Below are positions 1-11,238 of a stretch of 64,000 nucleotides of DNA, in pieces. The position numbers and the translations under genes were made by a program. Numbering within the stretch: the stretch's first letter is position 1; each line of letters starts with the position of its first letter. A model generated the notes under the pieces. The model saw only the letters and a list, made by a program, of their open reading frames with translations, searched no databases and was not told the origin of the DNA. The DNA comes from Bilabrum cf. latius (taxonomy: Eukaryota > Bigyra: Bicosoecida > Bigyra > Bicosoecida). Where the stretch lies: the NCBI GenBank assembly GCA_965178125.1, contig OZ237756.1, positions 248,001-312,000 of the forward strand, in the 5' to 3' direction.

Positions 1-264
1 AAGCATCCAGCATCTAGTATCGGCGCTTCCATCAGAGCAGCCAGCTGTCTTTCGGGCCAGTCTTTTTACGGCGTGGACCCCATCCGAATGGATGACATGG
101 ACTTTTCTTTCTTCCAGTCCGCACTATCGCCGCTTGTTCCGGCGTCCCCATCTGGATATTGATTTTTAGCACCACCATACTCCTTATGGCTTCAACACCT
201 GGTGTCCCCGTACGCTCGGATCTAGATGTACCAGGGTCGGACAGAATGACGCGAGTTCGAGGTT

Positions 265-3200
265 TCACCTATCTCGAAACCGAACCGATACATCTACACT
301 GAGTGGTACATCCTCGAGACGCTCATTCTTAGAGTGTACATGCACATACAGAGAGGGCTCTTGCACCGTGACCCCGACGTGCCATTGGAGCGGCTCCTCT
401 GACTCGGTCTCACCATCCATGGGTTGGCACGATTGTGCCCGGGACTGCCCACCAGCGCCGTGCGGGTCCAAAAACACCATGACGTTGATCGTTTCCGCCG
501 CAGCCTCAGTGCCGCAGCGCGGTACACGTCTAGCAAGCACCGCAAATCGGCCCATGGTATTCGAATACAGCGTCCACGGACAGCCATCCAGGACATCGAT
601 CAGCACGTCGGTTTCCTCGATCTCTGCTTCAGCGTCGGCCGAATCAGAGCCGAAACACATGCCAGAAAGCGTGAATAATGCAAATGAGAGCCCTGGATCT
701 GCGGGTGCATCGCATTTGACTCGACTTGGGAATGCCTCATTCCGGGAGGTATCTTCTGCCGGCACGCTCTCTCTGTCGACAGAGCCAGCAGCACCACCGG
801 CCACGCCACCCGCACTAGCCCCAGCAGACTTGACACCAGTTCTAGCCCCAGCACCATCGTCGCCAGTACTAGCCTTCTCACCCTTGCTGCCTGCCCTTGC
901 CTCCGCACCGTCGCTACTAGCTCTAGTAGCTGCAGCGGCTTTAGCTTCATCCTCACGATCACGCCTGATGCCAGAGATATCTGCATCGATGCGAAGCAGC
1001 GAATCAAATGCAGGCTCACCGCCGGGCTCTGCGTGAATAACCAGCCTAGTCATTGTGCTACAACTCGCATCTGTACAAATAGTTTCGCGTAGCTCATCTT
1101 TCAGCTGGTAAGGGCCACCGCCGGCAGCCTGATGTATCGCAACGTGCACACCGGGGAATCGGCTCGTTGATTGACACTCGCTGCCTTCTGGTTCAATTTT
1201 TTTGAAGCAGCCACACCGGTACGTAAGCAGCACAGGGTCACACGCATCCTCACTGGGGTCGCATAGGGCTGGAAGCAGATCCGCACGCGGTACTTTCCAC
1301 GATTCAAGGTCGGTCGAGGCCATGTCCCTCATCACCAATCTCTAGTCCTCCCGACCTGCCATAGTATCTGCGAGCTGTGCCTCCAGCCATCCCTCACCAA
1401 CACCAAAAGGGGCGGACGCTGCTATCGCCAGCTCCACATCCTTGTTGTTGGCTTGCAGCAGATGGAAACCCTTGGTCACGTCGACGATCTGCAGCGTACT
1501 GGCCATGGTGATCAGCGATCTGGTCACACGAGGCGCCGAAAATGAAGTACCCCGCGTGGTTTCACGTCCCTAGACGAGTGTCTCAAAATCAACTTTGTTG
1601 ATTCCCTCACCCTAGGCGAATACATCGACAGCACGGCCGTAGTGAGAAAACCCGGACATGCGCACAAAAGGCTCTGCTGCTCGGCCAGCATGGGATGCAG
1701 CATATTGATCAGAAGCATCCGGCACTGGGACAGCGTGGGATCCCACGCAAATCACACCCTTGGCATTGCAAGGGTAGGAGTCGGCGGCATTCATGTGATT
1801 GTTGCCAGCTGCGGCCACAAGAAGGAAGCCCAGGTTGTGCAGCACATCGGAAAAGTGATCCAGCTCCTCTGAGATCCTGATCATAGTCTCCGCTCTGATG
1901 GGAGGCCTCTTGGTTCCGACCGCCTGCTTTCTTCCGTCCCAGTTCGTAATGGCCATATTCACCACCCCTAGGACGGTCCCATCACGAAAAGAGGCGCCCA
2001 TGGATTGTCGGATCGTCAGCTGCACATCCTGAGCCATGTGCACTATCGCAGCCAGTCCCCAGCCAGCGAATGATGCGCGCTGCTGCGGCTTGGGAGCTGC
2101 ACCATCTGCTCCACCCTCAGCATGATCTGAAGAAAGCGGGATACTCCCGGAGTCGGGGCGTCCTGCCTTGATCGTTGAGGGTAGGTCAACGAGCTGGCGC
2201 GCCTCGTCACTCGGCAAACCACCATAATTCTTGCCCGGTTTATCCCATGCCGCACCAATGACTCGCACTGGCACGATGATCGACCGCATCCCCGGCCCGC
2301 CACATGCCTCCTTTGCGACCGTGGTGCCATGCCAGTCCTTATTATTAGTAGGCAAGGACGCGTCCTCTGCATGCCCATCAGGATTCAGCATGGACACCCC
2401 TGTTGACACCCTGCTCGTTGGCGAGTCCTTCGAATGCCCGCCAGTGGCCTGAAACAAAGCCTTCTCGACCCAGTCGAATGCACCTTCGGACTGAAACCCA
2501 GAGTAGCGACGGTGCACACCAGAATCTAGGAAGAAAACGACCTGGTGCCGATCGGTCCTCTCCACGGGAAGGCCAGCCATGTCAACGTTGTCACCGCCAG
2601 CAGCTTCTTGTGCCGCTTCTGGACCACCGGCCCCAGAAGCAGCACCCCCAGCGCCCCCAATGCTGGCAGAAGCAGCTCCCCCCGCGCGTTCACTTCCTTC
2701 TGCAGGTGCATGCGCTGCATCACCATCGCCACCACCCTCCTCGCCGCTACCCCCTGCATGGCCATCTGCAGCTGGGGGCTCGCCAACACCGTGCAGAAGC
2801 GGGCCCTGCCGGCTGCCAGCCCCTGACGATGCCTCCAGGTGAAGCAGGCTGGAGTTGGTCGACGGGATGAGCTGCCCGTGGGCTCTTGTCACGAAGGGCA
2901 TCGATGGGTGATGCGCGGCACCCCCAAACTACTGACTGCCCCTCAGGTTGGGTAGATCGCCAGCCAGCTGCACGGCCGGGTCCTCGTAGTATCCGGAGTC
3001 GCCGATGGCACCGGTTGCAACCAGCGCTTGAACCACCTCATCAGTCGTGCATGCAGACATGCCGATCACAGCGGGCTGAGGAATCAGGACTTCATCATTT
3101 GCGCATTTCTCGCCAAGCGCCGTAAGCGAAGCCATAAGATGATCCACCGTATGGTCATCCGAAGAGTGCGGCGATGATGTTCCCGGCTCGGAGGCAAGAC

Positions 3201-4250
3201 CCCCAAGCTCCGTGAGAAGCGCCTGGCTGAAGGAAGGAGGGAGGCCGTGGGGAGTGTTCTCGCTCGGCCGGTACCCGCCAATGCTCAGGTGGTACTGGAA
3301 TGGCATCTCGACACCCGGGAGACTCGCCAGATGCAGGCCCATGGACACGGCAGCCGCTCGCTGGGCCTCTGCTGCCACGGCCATGCCGATCCCAACCGTC
3401 AGTGGAGTCCCGCCGCCGGATGTGCGGCCCTCGATGAACGCATCGATGCCTGCCTGCACCTGGCATGCAGACTCGATCGCAGCCCGGACCTCTTTCTCCT
3501 TCCCCCGGGCCAGCTTGCCAGCCGCCTTGACGACGCACCCCTGCACCCCGCTGCTGGCTGGGCTCGAGGAGGAGGAGGAGGAGGAGGAGGAGGAGGGGTC
3601 CTCTGGCCTGGCGGCCTCGCTGAAGCGGACCTGACTAGCCCCGGATTCCGGTGGCCCCTTGAGACTCGTTTCTCGCTTCTGCGCATCGAAAGCGTCAATT
3701 GTATCCGCCTGAAGCGTGTCTGTAGTAGGTTCCTCCGGCGATGGCTTCACCCGGGCCTCCTTGATGTCCTCTGCAAGCTGGCGAGAGGCTGCGGCGAGCT
3801 CCTCGGCGACCATCTTCGGATCTGCGAGCATAGCAGATGATATCAGCTCCCCTGCCTTGTCCCACTCAAATGCATTCACATGAAAGATCATGTGCTTGCA
3901 CTGGTGGCCCGGACTAGCGTCTCTCTCAGGCTCAGGATCGGCCCCACCGGTGGAGCCAGCGGACCCTCCGGTCGATTCAGGCGGTGGGTCGTTCGGTTCT
4001 GCGGAGGGGACACCACGGAGAACAGACAGCAGATGCTGGGGAAATGTATCAGCAGAAACAACAATATGCGGGAAGGTGATGGCAGTTTGCGATATTGCTG
4101 CCGTTCTGCCTCACCTCTGGCTCGCATAACCGCTTGGTTTGCGCCCGTCTTTCGGTACACTCTCGAGCTGCCTCCCTTTAAAGCACCCGATTTGGCAATG
4201 GTAGAGCCCATGCATATAGCCATGATGCAAGCGGCTGCAACCGTGCGCAT
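265..4250 (-). CDS. Secreted subtilisin-like serine protease (S8 family)
   Basis: Two exons fit: 4250-4115 and 3998-265, joined in frame across a 116-bp GTGAGG...CGCAG intron, giving about 1289 residues and ending in TGA. The N-terminus (MRTVAAACIMAICMGSTIA) looks like a signal peptide. A long Ser/Ala/Gly-rich pro-region follows. The catalytic triad is visible: Asp in FFLDSG near residue 535, His in HGTTVA near 600, the oxyanion Asn in AAAGNN near 775, and Ser in GTSFSAPRV near 866. Four in-frame TAG codons occur (2929-2931, 1612-1614, 1570-1572, 1342-1344). Two of them lie between the Asn and the catalytic Ser, so the protease is complete only if TAG is sense. The C-terminal 400 residues hold Ala/Gly-rich linker and Cys-containing sequence I do not recognise. 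Family call is firm; the first exon is a prediction. Confidence 0.8.
3999..4114 (-). other. Predicted intron 1 of the subtilase gene
   Basis: On the minus strand the donor reads CCAGAG|GTGAGG and the acceptor CTCCGCAG|AACC. The codon is split after its first base and restores the frame, joining the signal-peptide exon to the protease exon. An earlier CAG acceptor nearby would break the frame. Confidence 0.55.
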
Positions 4251-6363
4251 GCCTGGTGTTCAAGAATGGACGGCGAATCTACCGGTCGAAATGCGAGAGC
4301 GAATCCCATGGAAGCTTCGCTCGCAAGCACCAGCAACCGACAAGCGACCGCGCTGCAAAATCACAGCTAATCTACAGCGCACCATGCCTACTGGCAGGTG
4401 GAGCTACGCCTAGCATGTAGGCTGCACAACCGGTTTCAAACATTCGTCGAGAACTAGACGGACCATCACGAGCGGCGACGGATCAAGGCAGAAACGGACT
4501 CAGTGTTGCTGCAGTCGTCCCAGACTGCTAGCTTTCAGACGTCTAAATTGAGGTTTACCAAGCCATAGCTGCTCAACTGTTACTAAGATACTGGTTTCAT
4601 GCTCAATATCGCTACCAGCTGAAAGCTGCTGCGCTAGCGAATCGTCTCGAGGCTGTGGCTCCACCTCTGCTGGGATGCTGAATCCTTGGCGTCCGGTCAA
4701 TCACGTAGTAATCAAGCCTAATCAGCGTTGGGTGGCGGGTTGCTTGCACCGTGTCTTCAGAGTTCTTATGGCAGAGTATGGCCTCTGCTGTACGAGATGC
4801 TTTGCGCCTATTGCATCACCAAGCCAACATGGTACGCTCAAAAAGTGACAGAGCTAGGCAGTTATGATATTCATACTGCGTGTACTATGTCACGGTATGC
4901 ATCTACGGAAACGAGTTTGCCAACATCGTAAACAGCGGGACAAGCGCGAATGAGCCCAACTGCAACTACATCCAGCGGTCTGCTAGGGCGCAAGTCAAGA
5001 CCTCTCAACCATGACATGCCTCTTCGCACACCATCTCAGCCTGCATATGGATCCCTGCGACGTGACGCTCGAAACATCGTCAGCCCAAGGGGAGTGTGGT
5101 TGTCGCGAACAACGAGTTGCGGTGCTCTCCGACTCTTGAATTGCCAGCCGGCTGGCGTGCAATCTATGCAGTATGTACACTGCGAATTCTAGAAATCAAA
5201 TAGTCGTCCATGGTATTAGCTTCCACGTCGGTGCGTGCGTGGTGCACTGCAAATTGTCCGCCTTTGATGATCACAAAATGAGACTAATTTAACACGCAAC
5301 TTGAACTCGACACGCGCCGCTCCAGGAATCAGGCGCACACATTGCTGCGAGCACTGTTGAGACCAATAATTCACAGACATATAGACCTTGTTTGAATCAC
5401 GAAGCTGGCTTCTCGTCCCGTCGGTGCCCGTCCGACAGCCGCAGGTAGACCGGGCTCTCCGCCGTGACGCCCTGCACTGCACCCACCCGCCCGACAGCCG
5501 CAGGTATAGACCGGGCTCTCCGCCGTGCCACCCTGCACTACACCCGTTGTTCGACGGGGCGTGAGCCGCAAATGCCACACACGGTTTCTAGAGCTTGGAT
5601 TTCGTCACATGCCCGTCAGCACGCTCGCAGATCACCCCCCCCCCCCCCCCTCGAGTGTCCACGTCTGCCCTCCATCCCTCCGGCAGCGGTTCCTACGGCT
5701 CGGTGCTCGTCTCGAACAGCGAGGCAGACACCAGCTCCTGTCCCTGGGCCCAGGCTACGGGAGGCACGATATAATCCGGATTCAGCACCAGTATGAGCGC
5801 TATCCCCAGACCCAGTTCAAGCTCCAGTTCCAGCACCGGCAGAATCATCGGGCCAGCTTGTACATCGTCACAGTGTACATCGTCAGCCTTGACCTTACTG
5901 CTCACTCCTACTCGTACCTAACTTTGCTGGGCCCTCGACCATTTACTCCTACGCTTTGGCTGCGTTGCATCCGTGCATTCAACCGCTAGACTCTGGCCCA
6001 TCACTGCCCGTGCCCGAAGGACAGCCTCATCGTGGCAGCAGGCACCACCATTCATGCCCATCGGATCTCCTCTGAAGCACCCCTGGCCCATCACTGCCCG
6101 TGCCCGAAGGACAGCCTCATCGTGGCAGCAGGCACCACCCATTCATGCCCATCAGATCTCCTCTGAAGCACCCCTGGCCCATCACTGCCCGTGCCCGAAG
6201 GACAGCCTCATCGTGGCAGCAGGCACCACCCATTCATGCCCATCAGATCTCCTCTGAAGCACCCCTGGCCCATCACTGCCCGTGCCCGAAGGACAGCCTC
6301 ATCGTGGTAGCAGGCACCACCCATTCATGCCCATCAGATCTCCTCTGCAGCACCCCTGGCCCA
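4251..6363. other. Intergenic spacer with short repeat arrays
   Basis: No gene is supported here on either strand. The spacer holds two diverged copies of a roughly 58-bp unit near 5428-5550 (core ccgcaggtagaccgggctct), a poly-C run near 5635-5650, and most of the 91-bp array described separately. The short reading frames present are low-complexity or derive from the repeats. Confidence 0.6.
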
Positions 6364-6449
6364 TCACTGCCCGTGCCCGAAGGACAGCCTCATTGTGGCA
6401 GCAGGCACCACCCATTCATGCCCATCAGATCTCCTCTGCAGCACCCCAG
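5995..6449. repeat. 91-bp tandem repeat, five copies
   Basis: The segment beginning ggcccatcactgcccgtgcc recurs at 5995, 6085, 6176, 6267 and 6358, with a partial sixth start near 6449. Units are 90-91 bp and nearly identical, differing at a few sites such as gaagcacc versus gcagcacc. The predicted stop codon of the neighbouring minus-strand gene (6364-6366) lies inside the array, so the array forms the 3' end and downstream flank of that gene. Confidence 0.85.
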
Positions 6450-7593
6450 GCCCACTTCGGAACACCCAGTCGCCCCTTCCCCCATCCCGCCTGTGCAGAT
6501 TCAGCCCATCGGTCCGAAGCATCCACCCTAACCCAGGGCTCACGTGAGAGGAAGAACCCACGCCTTGAACTCCCACGGTGCCACTCCCCTGGCTTACACT
6601 AGCCCCTCCCCCTACTGCATCCACCCCACCAAGTTGATCCTCATCTTGATCTTCATTTTCATCTTCATCGCCAGTGCCCCGCACCATCGCCCGCACCTCG
6701 TCGTCCATCACCAGACCAGCGGTCCCATCTCCTCCAGCGTCTCCGCACCCGTCACCTGCGCCACTATATGCCTCGTTTGTACTAGATCGGAGCTGCACTT
6801 GGTCCAGCATAACACCCTGATCTTTGCTGCTGCTTTGTCTGCCCACTATCAAAGCTCCTGAGGACATGGTGGACCCAGCGGCTGAGGCAGAGGCGGCGGC
6901 AGCGGCTGCAGCTGCAGCTCCGCTGCTGCTGCCATGCTGAGACTTCCCAGAGGAGGGACCAGCGGGACCTGATGACGACGATGGCATGGATTGGGCTGTG
7001 TCGCCCCCTGTACCCTCTGTTGGTGCTGCAGATGCATTCGAGCTGCTCTTCATCTTCATCGGGGTCTGCACCCCATGTCCCTGTCCCGCCGCCGCACTGG
7101 AAGAACCCAGTCCTACGATACCATTATCCTCTCTCCCACCCACCGTGTCACCATTACCTCTACCATCATCAGCGCCATCCTCCTCCTCGACCGTGAAGGA
7201 GAACTCGTCAATGACGTCGGCCTCGTCAGTCTCCATCGCTGCACTCGCGGGAACCGAGCCCTGCATATTCAGCATGGTCCCAATAGGCGCACTTTCCTCT
7301 CCGGATTCACCGAGCCGCTTGGATGAGGAGGACGTACTTGCTGCTCCTGCTGGCGGTGCTGCTCCTCTCTCTCGTGGTAGGCCGGATGTTCTTGCTTCGA
7401 GTGGTTCGCCCCCTTCCATGGCAGGCTGAGAGGGTCCAAATGAATTTATTGATTTATCGTGGCCTGCTCTGCTCGCAGGTCCACCGAGCAAACCTTCCTC
7501 GGCTGCCTGTTGCGCAGCAGAATCTCCTTGAGCAGCCGCCACCGCGAGCTGCATGGCACGATGAAGTGATTGGGAGTCGCAGTCTACCGACAT
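6364..7593 (-). CDS. Low-complexity Ser/Gly/Asp-rich protein of unknown function
   Basis: A 409-residue frame runs from an ATG at 7593 to TGA. It has no TAG codon. The N-terminal 30 residues are Ala/Gln-rich and helical in character, followed by Ser-rich, acidic (EEEDGADDGRGNGD type) and poly-Ala segments. The last 90 residues lie over the 91-bp repeat array. No domain is recognised. The composition suggests a disordered, probably nuclear or cytoplasmic protein. It could also be two exons of a longer gene, or in part a chance reading of repetitive DNA. Confidence 0.45.
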   Translation of the reverse strand: MSVDCDSQSLHRAMQLAVAAAQGDSAAQQAAEEGLLGGPASRAGHDKSINSFGPSQPAMEGGEPLEARTSGLPRERGAAPPAGAASTSSSSKRLGESGEESAPIGTMLNMQGSVPASAAMETDEADVIDEFSFTVEEEDGADDGRGNGDTVGGREDNGIVGLGSSSAAAGQGHGVQTPMKMKSSSNASAAPTEGTGGDTAQSMPSSSSGPAGPSSGKSQHGSSSGAAAAAAAAASASAAGSTMSSGALIVGRQSSSKDQGVMLDQVQLRSSTNEAYSGAGDGCGDAGGDGTAGLVMDDEVRAMVRGTGDEDENEDQDEDQLGGVDAVGGGASVSQGSGTVGVQGVGSSSHVSPGLGWMLRTDGLNLHRRDGGRGDWVFRSGPGVLQRRSDGHEWVVPAATMRLSFGHGQ

Positions 7594-8117
7594 AGAATGC
7601 TCACTTGGGACACTTTCATAGCAATTTAACGCTAGATGAACGGAAGCTAGCTAGACTTGAGGGTTTGATCTCGTTGCCGCATTGCGATTCGGAAGGCTGT
7701 CCTCGGCCGTATCGGGCAAAGCGTCGTGCCATTGCTGCGATGATTTTGTAGACTTCAGTGAATATATATAATGCAGGGCCAGGTTGTAGAAGCGAACGAC
7801 GGAGGCAGCAGTCTTGAAGTATCACATTTACTAGCTCCCTGATGTAGCTTGAGTCTATCCCCAACCTCGGGCCCAAGCTGCCAGCAACCTGCAGCAACCT
7901 ATCTCGCACTCGCTTATGGACAATATCCATCGCATCAAATTGAAAGGAAGGAGGTAATCATGGTGTATTAGGCTAAACAAGTACACGAACCTGGTGTTGC
8001 ACTCTCGTGAACTGCACCTTCTAGAGCAAACACAAATGCGACTGCCTTGCTGCGTCTCACGGTCAGTCACTACGGTAAATTCGGCCCAAACAACAAATCT
8101 CGAAGCACCTCGATGAG
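7594..8117. other. Intergenic, nothing recognised
   Basis: This 524-bp stretch lies between the start of the low-complexity protein gene and the stop of the TPR gene. An AT-rich gaatatatataatg is present near 7760, and in-frame stops occur in all frames. No coding or RNA feature is supported. Confidence 0.5.
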
Positions 8118-10672
8118 TCACCCCTCCCCCGCAGTCCCCAACCCCCCACGATCATCGCCACCTGCATTACCATCACTCCCCTGCTGCCCAGTCGCCTCAC
8201 CGTCTTCCTTTGCTTCTGCACCCGTCCTTCCATCCGCCTCTGCCTCCGCCTGCTTGGCAAGATGCACGGCTAGCGACGCACTCGCCGCCTGCTCCCCCTC
8301 GATCCTCCTCCTCTCCTCCTCGCTCAGCCCTCCCGACTGCTTCTCCTCCTCGGTCAGCTCGCCCACATGCTCCCCGCCAGCACCATCTTGTTCTTCACCA
8401 TCCTCCCCCTGCTGGTGCTGTTGTTCCCTGGGGGCCTGGGGGGGCACATGCGGCTAACCCCCGCCCGGCTAGTCACCACCCCCTGAGCTGCCGTCAGGCT
8501 GCTGCTCCGCCTCTGCTTCGCGAAGGTTCGCCATGCTCTGGCTGTGGCCCTCCCGCCCCCCGGCGGTTACCTGCCTCTTGAGCATACCTGGGGGACCACC
8601 ACTCTCCGATGGGGAGTCGCCGCCCCCGCCCAGCACCGGGGGACCATCACTCTCCGCCCCCTCCACCCCTCGCTGAAAGCCCCCAGTGGCGTCCTCTCCC
8701 GGAGAGGGGCTCGTCTCCAGCGGAACCGGCGCCGCGCTTCCAGAGGTGCCAGGCCTTTGCTCCCCCTCCTCCACGGAACCCTTGGAGCCGATATCCCCCT
8801 CCCCCTCCCCCTGCCCCTCCCCGCCACCCCTCCTCGGGGTCAGCATGGACATCTGCTGCGCCTCGCGGACTTCCTGAGAGCCAGGAAGCGGCAGGCCAAG
8901 GCCGGCAGTTGCGGAACCGGAGGATTGCGCGGCGCCACGACCGGACTGGTGGCTCGTTGTGGGACGGCCACTCTCCGGAACGTACGGCCTTGATTGCGCG
9001 GCGCCGCTTGGGGGCAGTCCTGCGGAACCTCCCATGTCGGTGACCTCGTGCCTCCCTCGATACCCCACCCCAACGCCTCTCCCGCTCAGCCCTAGACCTG
9101 CTCCTGCCCCGGCTCGCCTGCCCCCCACATGCCCATCGTCGAACTCGTCGTCCTCATACCCATCCTCTTCATCCTCATCGCCGTCGCCGTCGCCGTACCC
9201 ACCCCCGGCACCCATCGGGACGTAGCGCCCCTCCGGGTCCGCGTACCCGGGGGCTGGCCTGCGCCCACTCGTCACACCCCTCCCATCACTCGTCACACCG
9301 CCACTACCCCCCTACTCCCTCCTCCGCCTGTGTCTCTCCTCCTGCTCCTGCTCCGCCTCCTGCTCCAGCTCCTTCTTCAGAGTCCTCATGTACTTGGGGA
9401 TGGGCTTGGCCTTGAATCCACCACCCTTTCCTCCGCTACCGCCATTCTTGCCCTTGCCCCTCCCTCCTCCCAGCCCCGATCGCTCCCTCGCCAGCTGCCG
9501 GCTGCTCTTCCGGTTTCTCTCGATGTTCCGCAAGGCCTGGGCCTGCGACTGCCGCAGTGCACTGCAGATGGGGTGCTCCTTCCCTAGGTACACGGTCGCA
9601 ACCTCGACCCCCCTCGAGTAGGCCTTCAGACTGTCCTCGAACCTCCTGAGGAACTCGCACTCCACCCCCGTGTTGTGATAGGCGATGGCCAGTGCAGCCA
9701 CGCGGTCGGGCCTCTAGGCAGCGGGAGCAGCGCCCGACATGCCCCTGTCTCCCTCAAACAGCTCTGCCTGCAGTAGCTCCAGAGCCGCCTGGGCGTGCGT
9801 GAGTGCTTCCTCGTGTCTCTTGAGCTGAGACAATACGGCGCACAGGTTGAGGTGGGTGTCGGAGGGTTGCTGCACCTCGGTGAGGCGGGCCTCCAGGCGG
9901 AGAGCGCGCTGCAGGAATCGGAGGGCCGTGTGCAGCTTGTTCTGGCGGCGGTAGTAGCACGCCAGGTTGTTGTAGGTGACCGCGCGCAGGGAGGAATCTC
10001 GCTCGGTGAGTATTTCCGCTTTCTTCAGCAGCTCTATGACCATGGGAAAGTCTTCCACTTGCAGATACGACATGGCCAGCAGGTTGCAGAGCTCGGCTAG
10101 GCCCCGGCAGTAGGACCAGACCTGCGTGGGAACGCTGGGAAGAGGGTTTAAATACCAGAGAGTTGGAGTGGTGTAGATGCGAGATGGGCCTTTATTTTGC
10201 GCACACGAGGACACCCGATGATGATCGACTGGGGTTCACCTCTTCAGAATCTGCACCAAACAGATGCTATCGCAGCACCAAGGCTCGTTCCATGGCTTCC
10301 AATGCTTCACGATACTTGCCCTGCGCAACAATTAGCGGCAGGAAAGCAACTTAATGTAAGGGAGCAGTCGAGTCTTGACACGACCTTGCAGTTCTGCCAG
10401 CGACCCCAACTTACATCCTTCTTCAACCTTTCGGCGATGTCATCGAGTCTTTGCAGCGATATAAGCTCTGCTCTATGCTTGGCAGCCTGTGGGGCGCGAT
10501 TGAATCGAGCGACTAGAACTCAGATGAAGCGGCACACCGTTTCTAGGGTGAGCAAGTTTTCTGGTATGTACGCTTTCCCGTCTGTGCAGACCGCGAATAC
10601 ACCCCTAGCAACGTTAATCAATCTCACTGCTTCTGCCTAAGCCGCTGTTGCTACCACAGCAGGGCCAGCCAT
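8118..10672 (-). CDS. TPR-repeat protein with low-complexity C-terminus (4 exons)
   Basis: Exons 10672-10538, 10486-10415, 10320-10240 and 10121-8118 all join in phase 0 and give about 763 residues ending in TGA. Introns are short (51, 94, 118 bp). The small exons read AAKHRAELISLQRLDDIAER and GKYREALEAMERALVLR-TAG-HLFGADSEE, running straight into YCRGLAELCNLLAMSYL, a clear TPR array resembling kinesin-light-chain type repeats. A second TPR block (VAALAIAYHNTGVECEFL) follows a TAG. The tail is Gly-rich, basic, then Ser/Glu-rich. In-frame TAG codons: 10637-10639, 10267-10269, 9714-9716, 9312-9314, 8469-8471, 8454-8456. TAG at 10267 fills a position often occupied by a polar residue in TPR helix B. 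Exact orthologue unknown; the first intron donor (GTGTGC) is the least certain. Confidence 0.75.
10122..10239 (-). other. Intron 3 of the TPR gene
   Basis: The donor is GAAGAG|GTGAAC and the acceptor CCACGCAG|GTCTGG. It joins two TPR-coding exons in phase 0. Confidence 0.7.
10321..10414 (-). other. Intron 2 of the TPR gene
   Basis: The donor is AAGGAT|GTAAGT, a full consensus, and the acceptor GCGCAG|GGCAAG. Both sides are phase 0 and both flanking exons read as TPR helices. Confidence 0.75.
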
Positions 10673-11238
10673 CGCGAATGTGTGCGAAGAGGAATTTTAT
10701 TTTGCAACGGATACGTGTGACGAGTGCTAAAGCGCTGCTGAATGCATGCTCGCTCGGAACCTCTGGGAGTTTCGACCGGTTCTAACCTCGGGAGAGGTTG
10801 CAACCGGGAATTTTTGACAGTTGGGACAAATTTCGAAATTCCCATATTGCTCAGCTTCTGGTGAGTAACTGGGGTCGTTAGTGGGTGAATCTTATCAGCA
10901 TATTTATCAAAATTGGTTTTGTGTCGCTTTTGGCGCGATGAGTTCAAATCGATCGCTGATATCGCTCGCACCCGACCATGTCTTGCACAGCTGCTCGGCA
11001 AAAAAGGACTTAAAAGGACTTTCCAAAAATTGGCATGTACATTTATATGAATATCACAGTTGCATTTTCTGGATTATAGCCCTGCGCGCCCGGAGGAAAT
11101 TTCAGAATCGCCACCCAAAGTCACGTCGCAAAAACGGTACAATCAGCGATTTCTCCGACCCTGCCGGTAATACGCACAAAACAGCACCACCCGCATGTTT
11201 GTATAATACATTGACAACTTGTTGTCACCGGTGGAGCG
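10673..11238. other. Intergenic spacer around the left inverted-repeat arm
   Basis: This stretch lies between the start of the TPR gene and the stop of the next minus-strand gene. Apart from the inverted-repeat arm I see no supported feature. It is more AT-rich than the neighbouring genes. Confidence 0.5.
10742..10789 (+). repeat. Left arm of a 48/51-bp inverted repeat
   Basis: The sequence atgcatgctcgctcggaacc and the following 28 bases recur as a perfect reverse complement at 13630-13680, apart from one 3-bp insertion there. Just inside this arm, aacctcgggagaggtt could form a small hairpin. The two arms face each other 2.9 kb apart. Confidence 0.85.

Noticed and set aside
5995-6449. CRISPR array
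   Set aside because: Units are contiguous with no unique spacers, and the genome is eukaryotic; this is a tandem minisatellite. The same applies to the arrays at 29040, 44995 and 59130.
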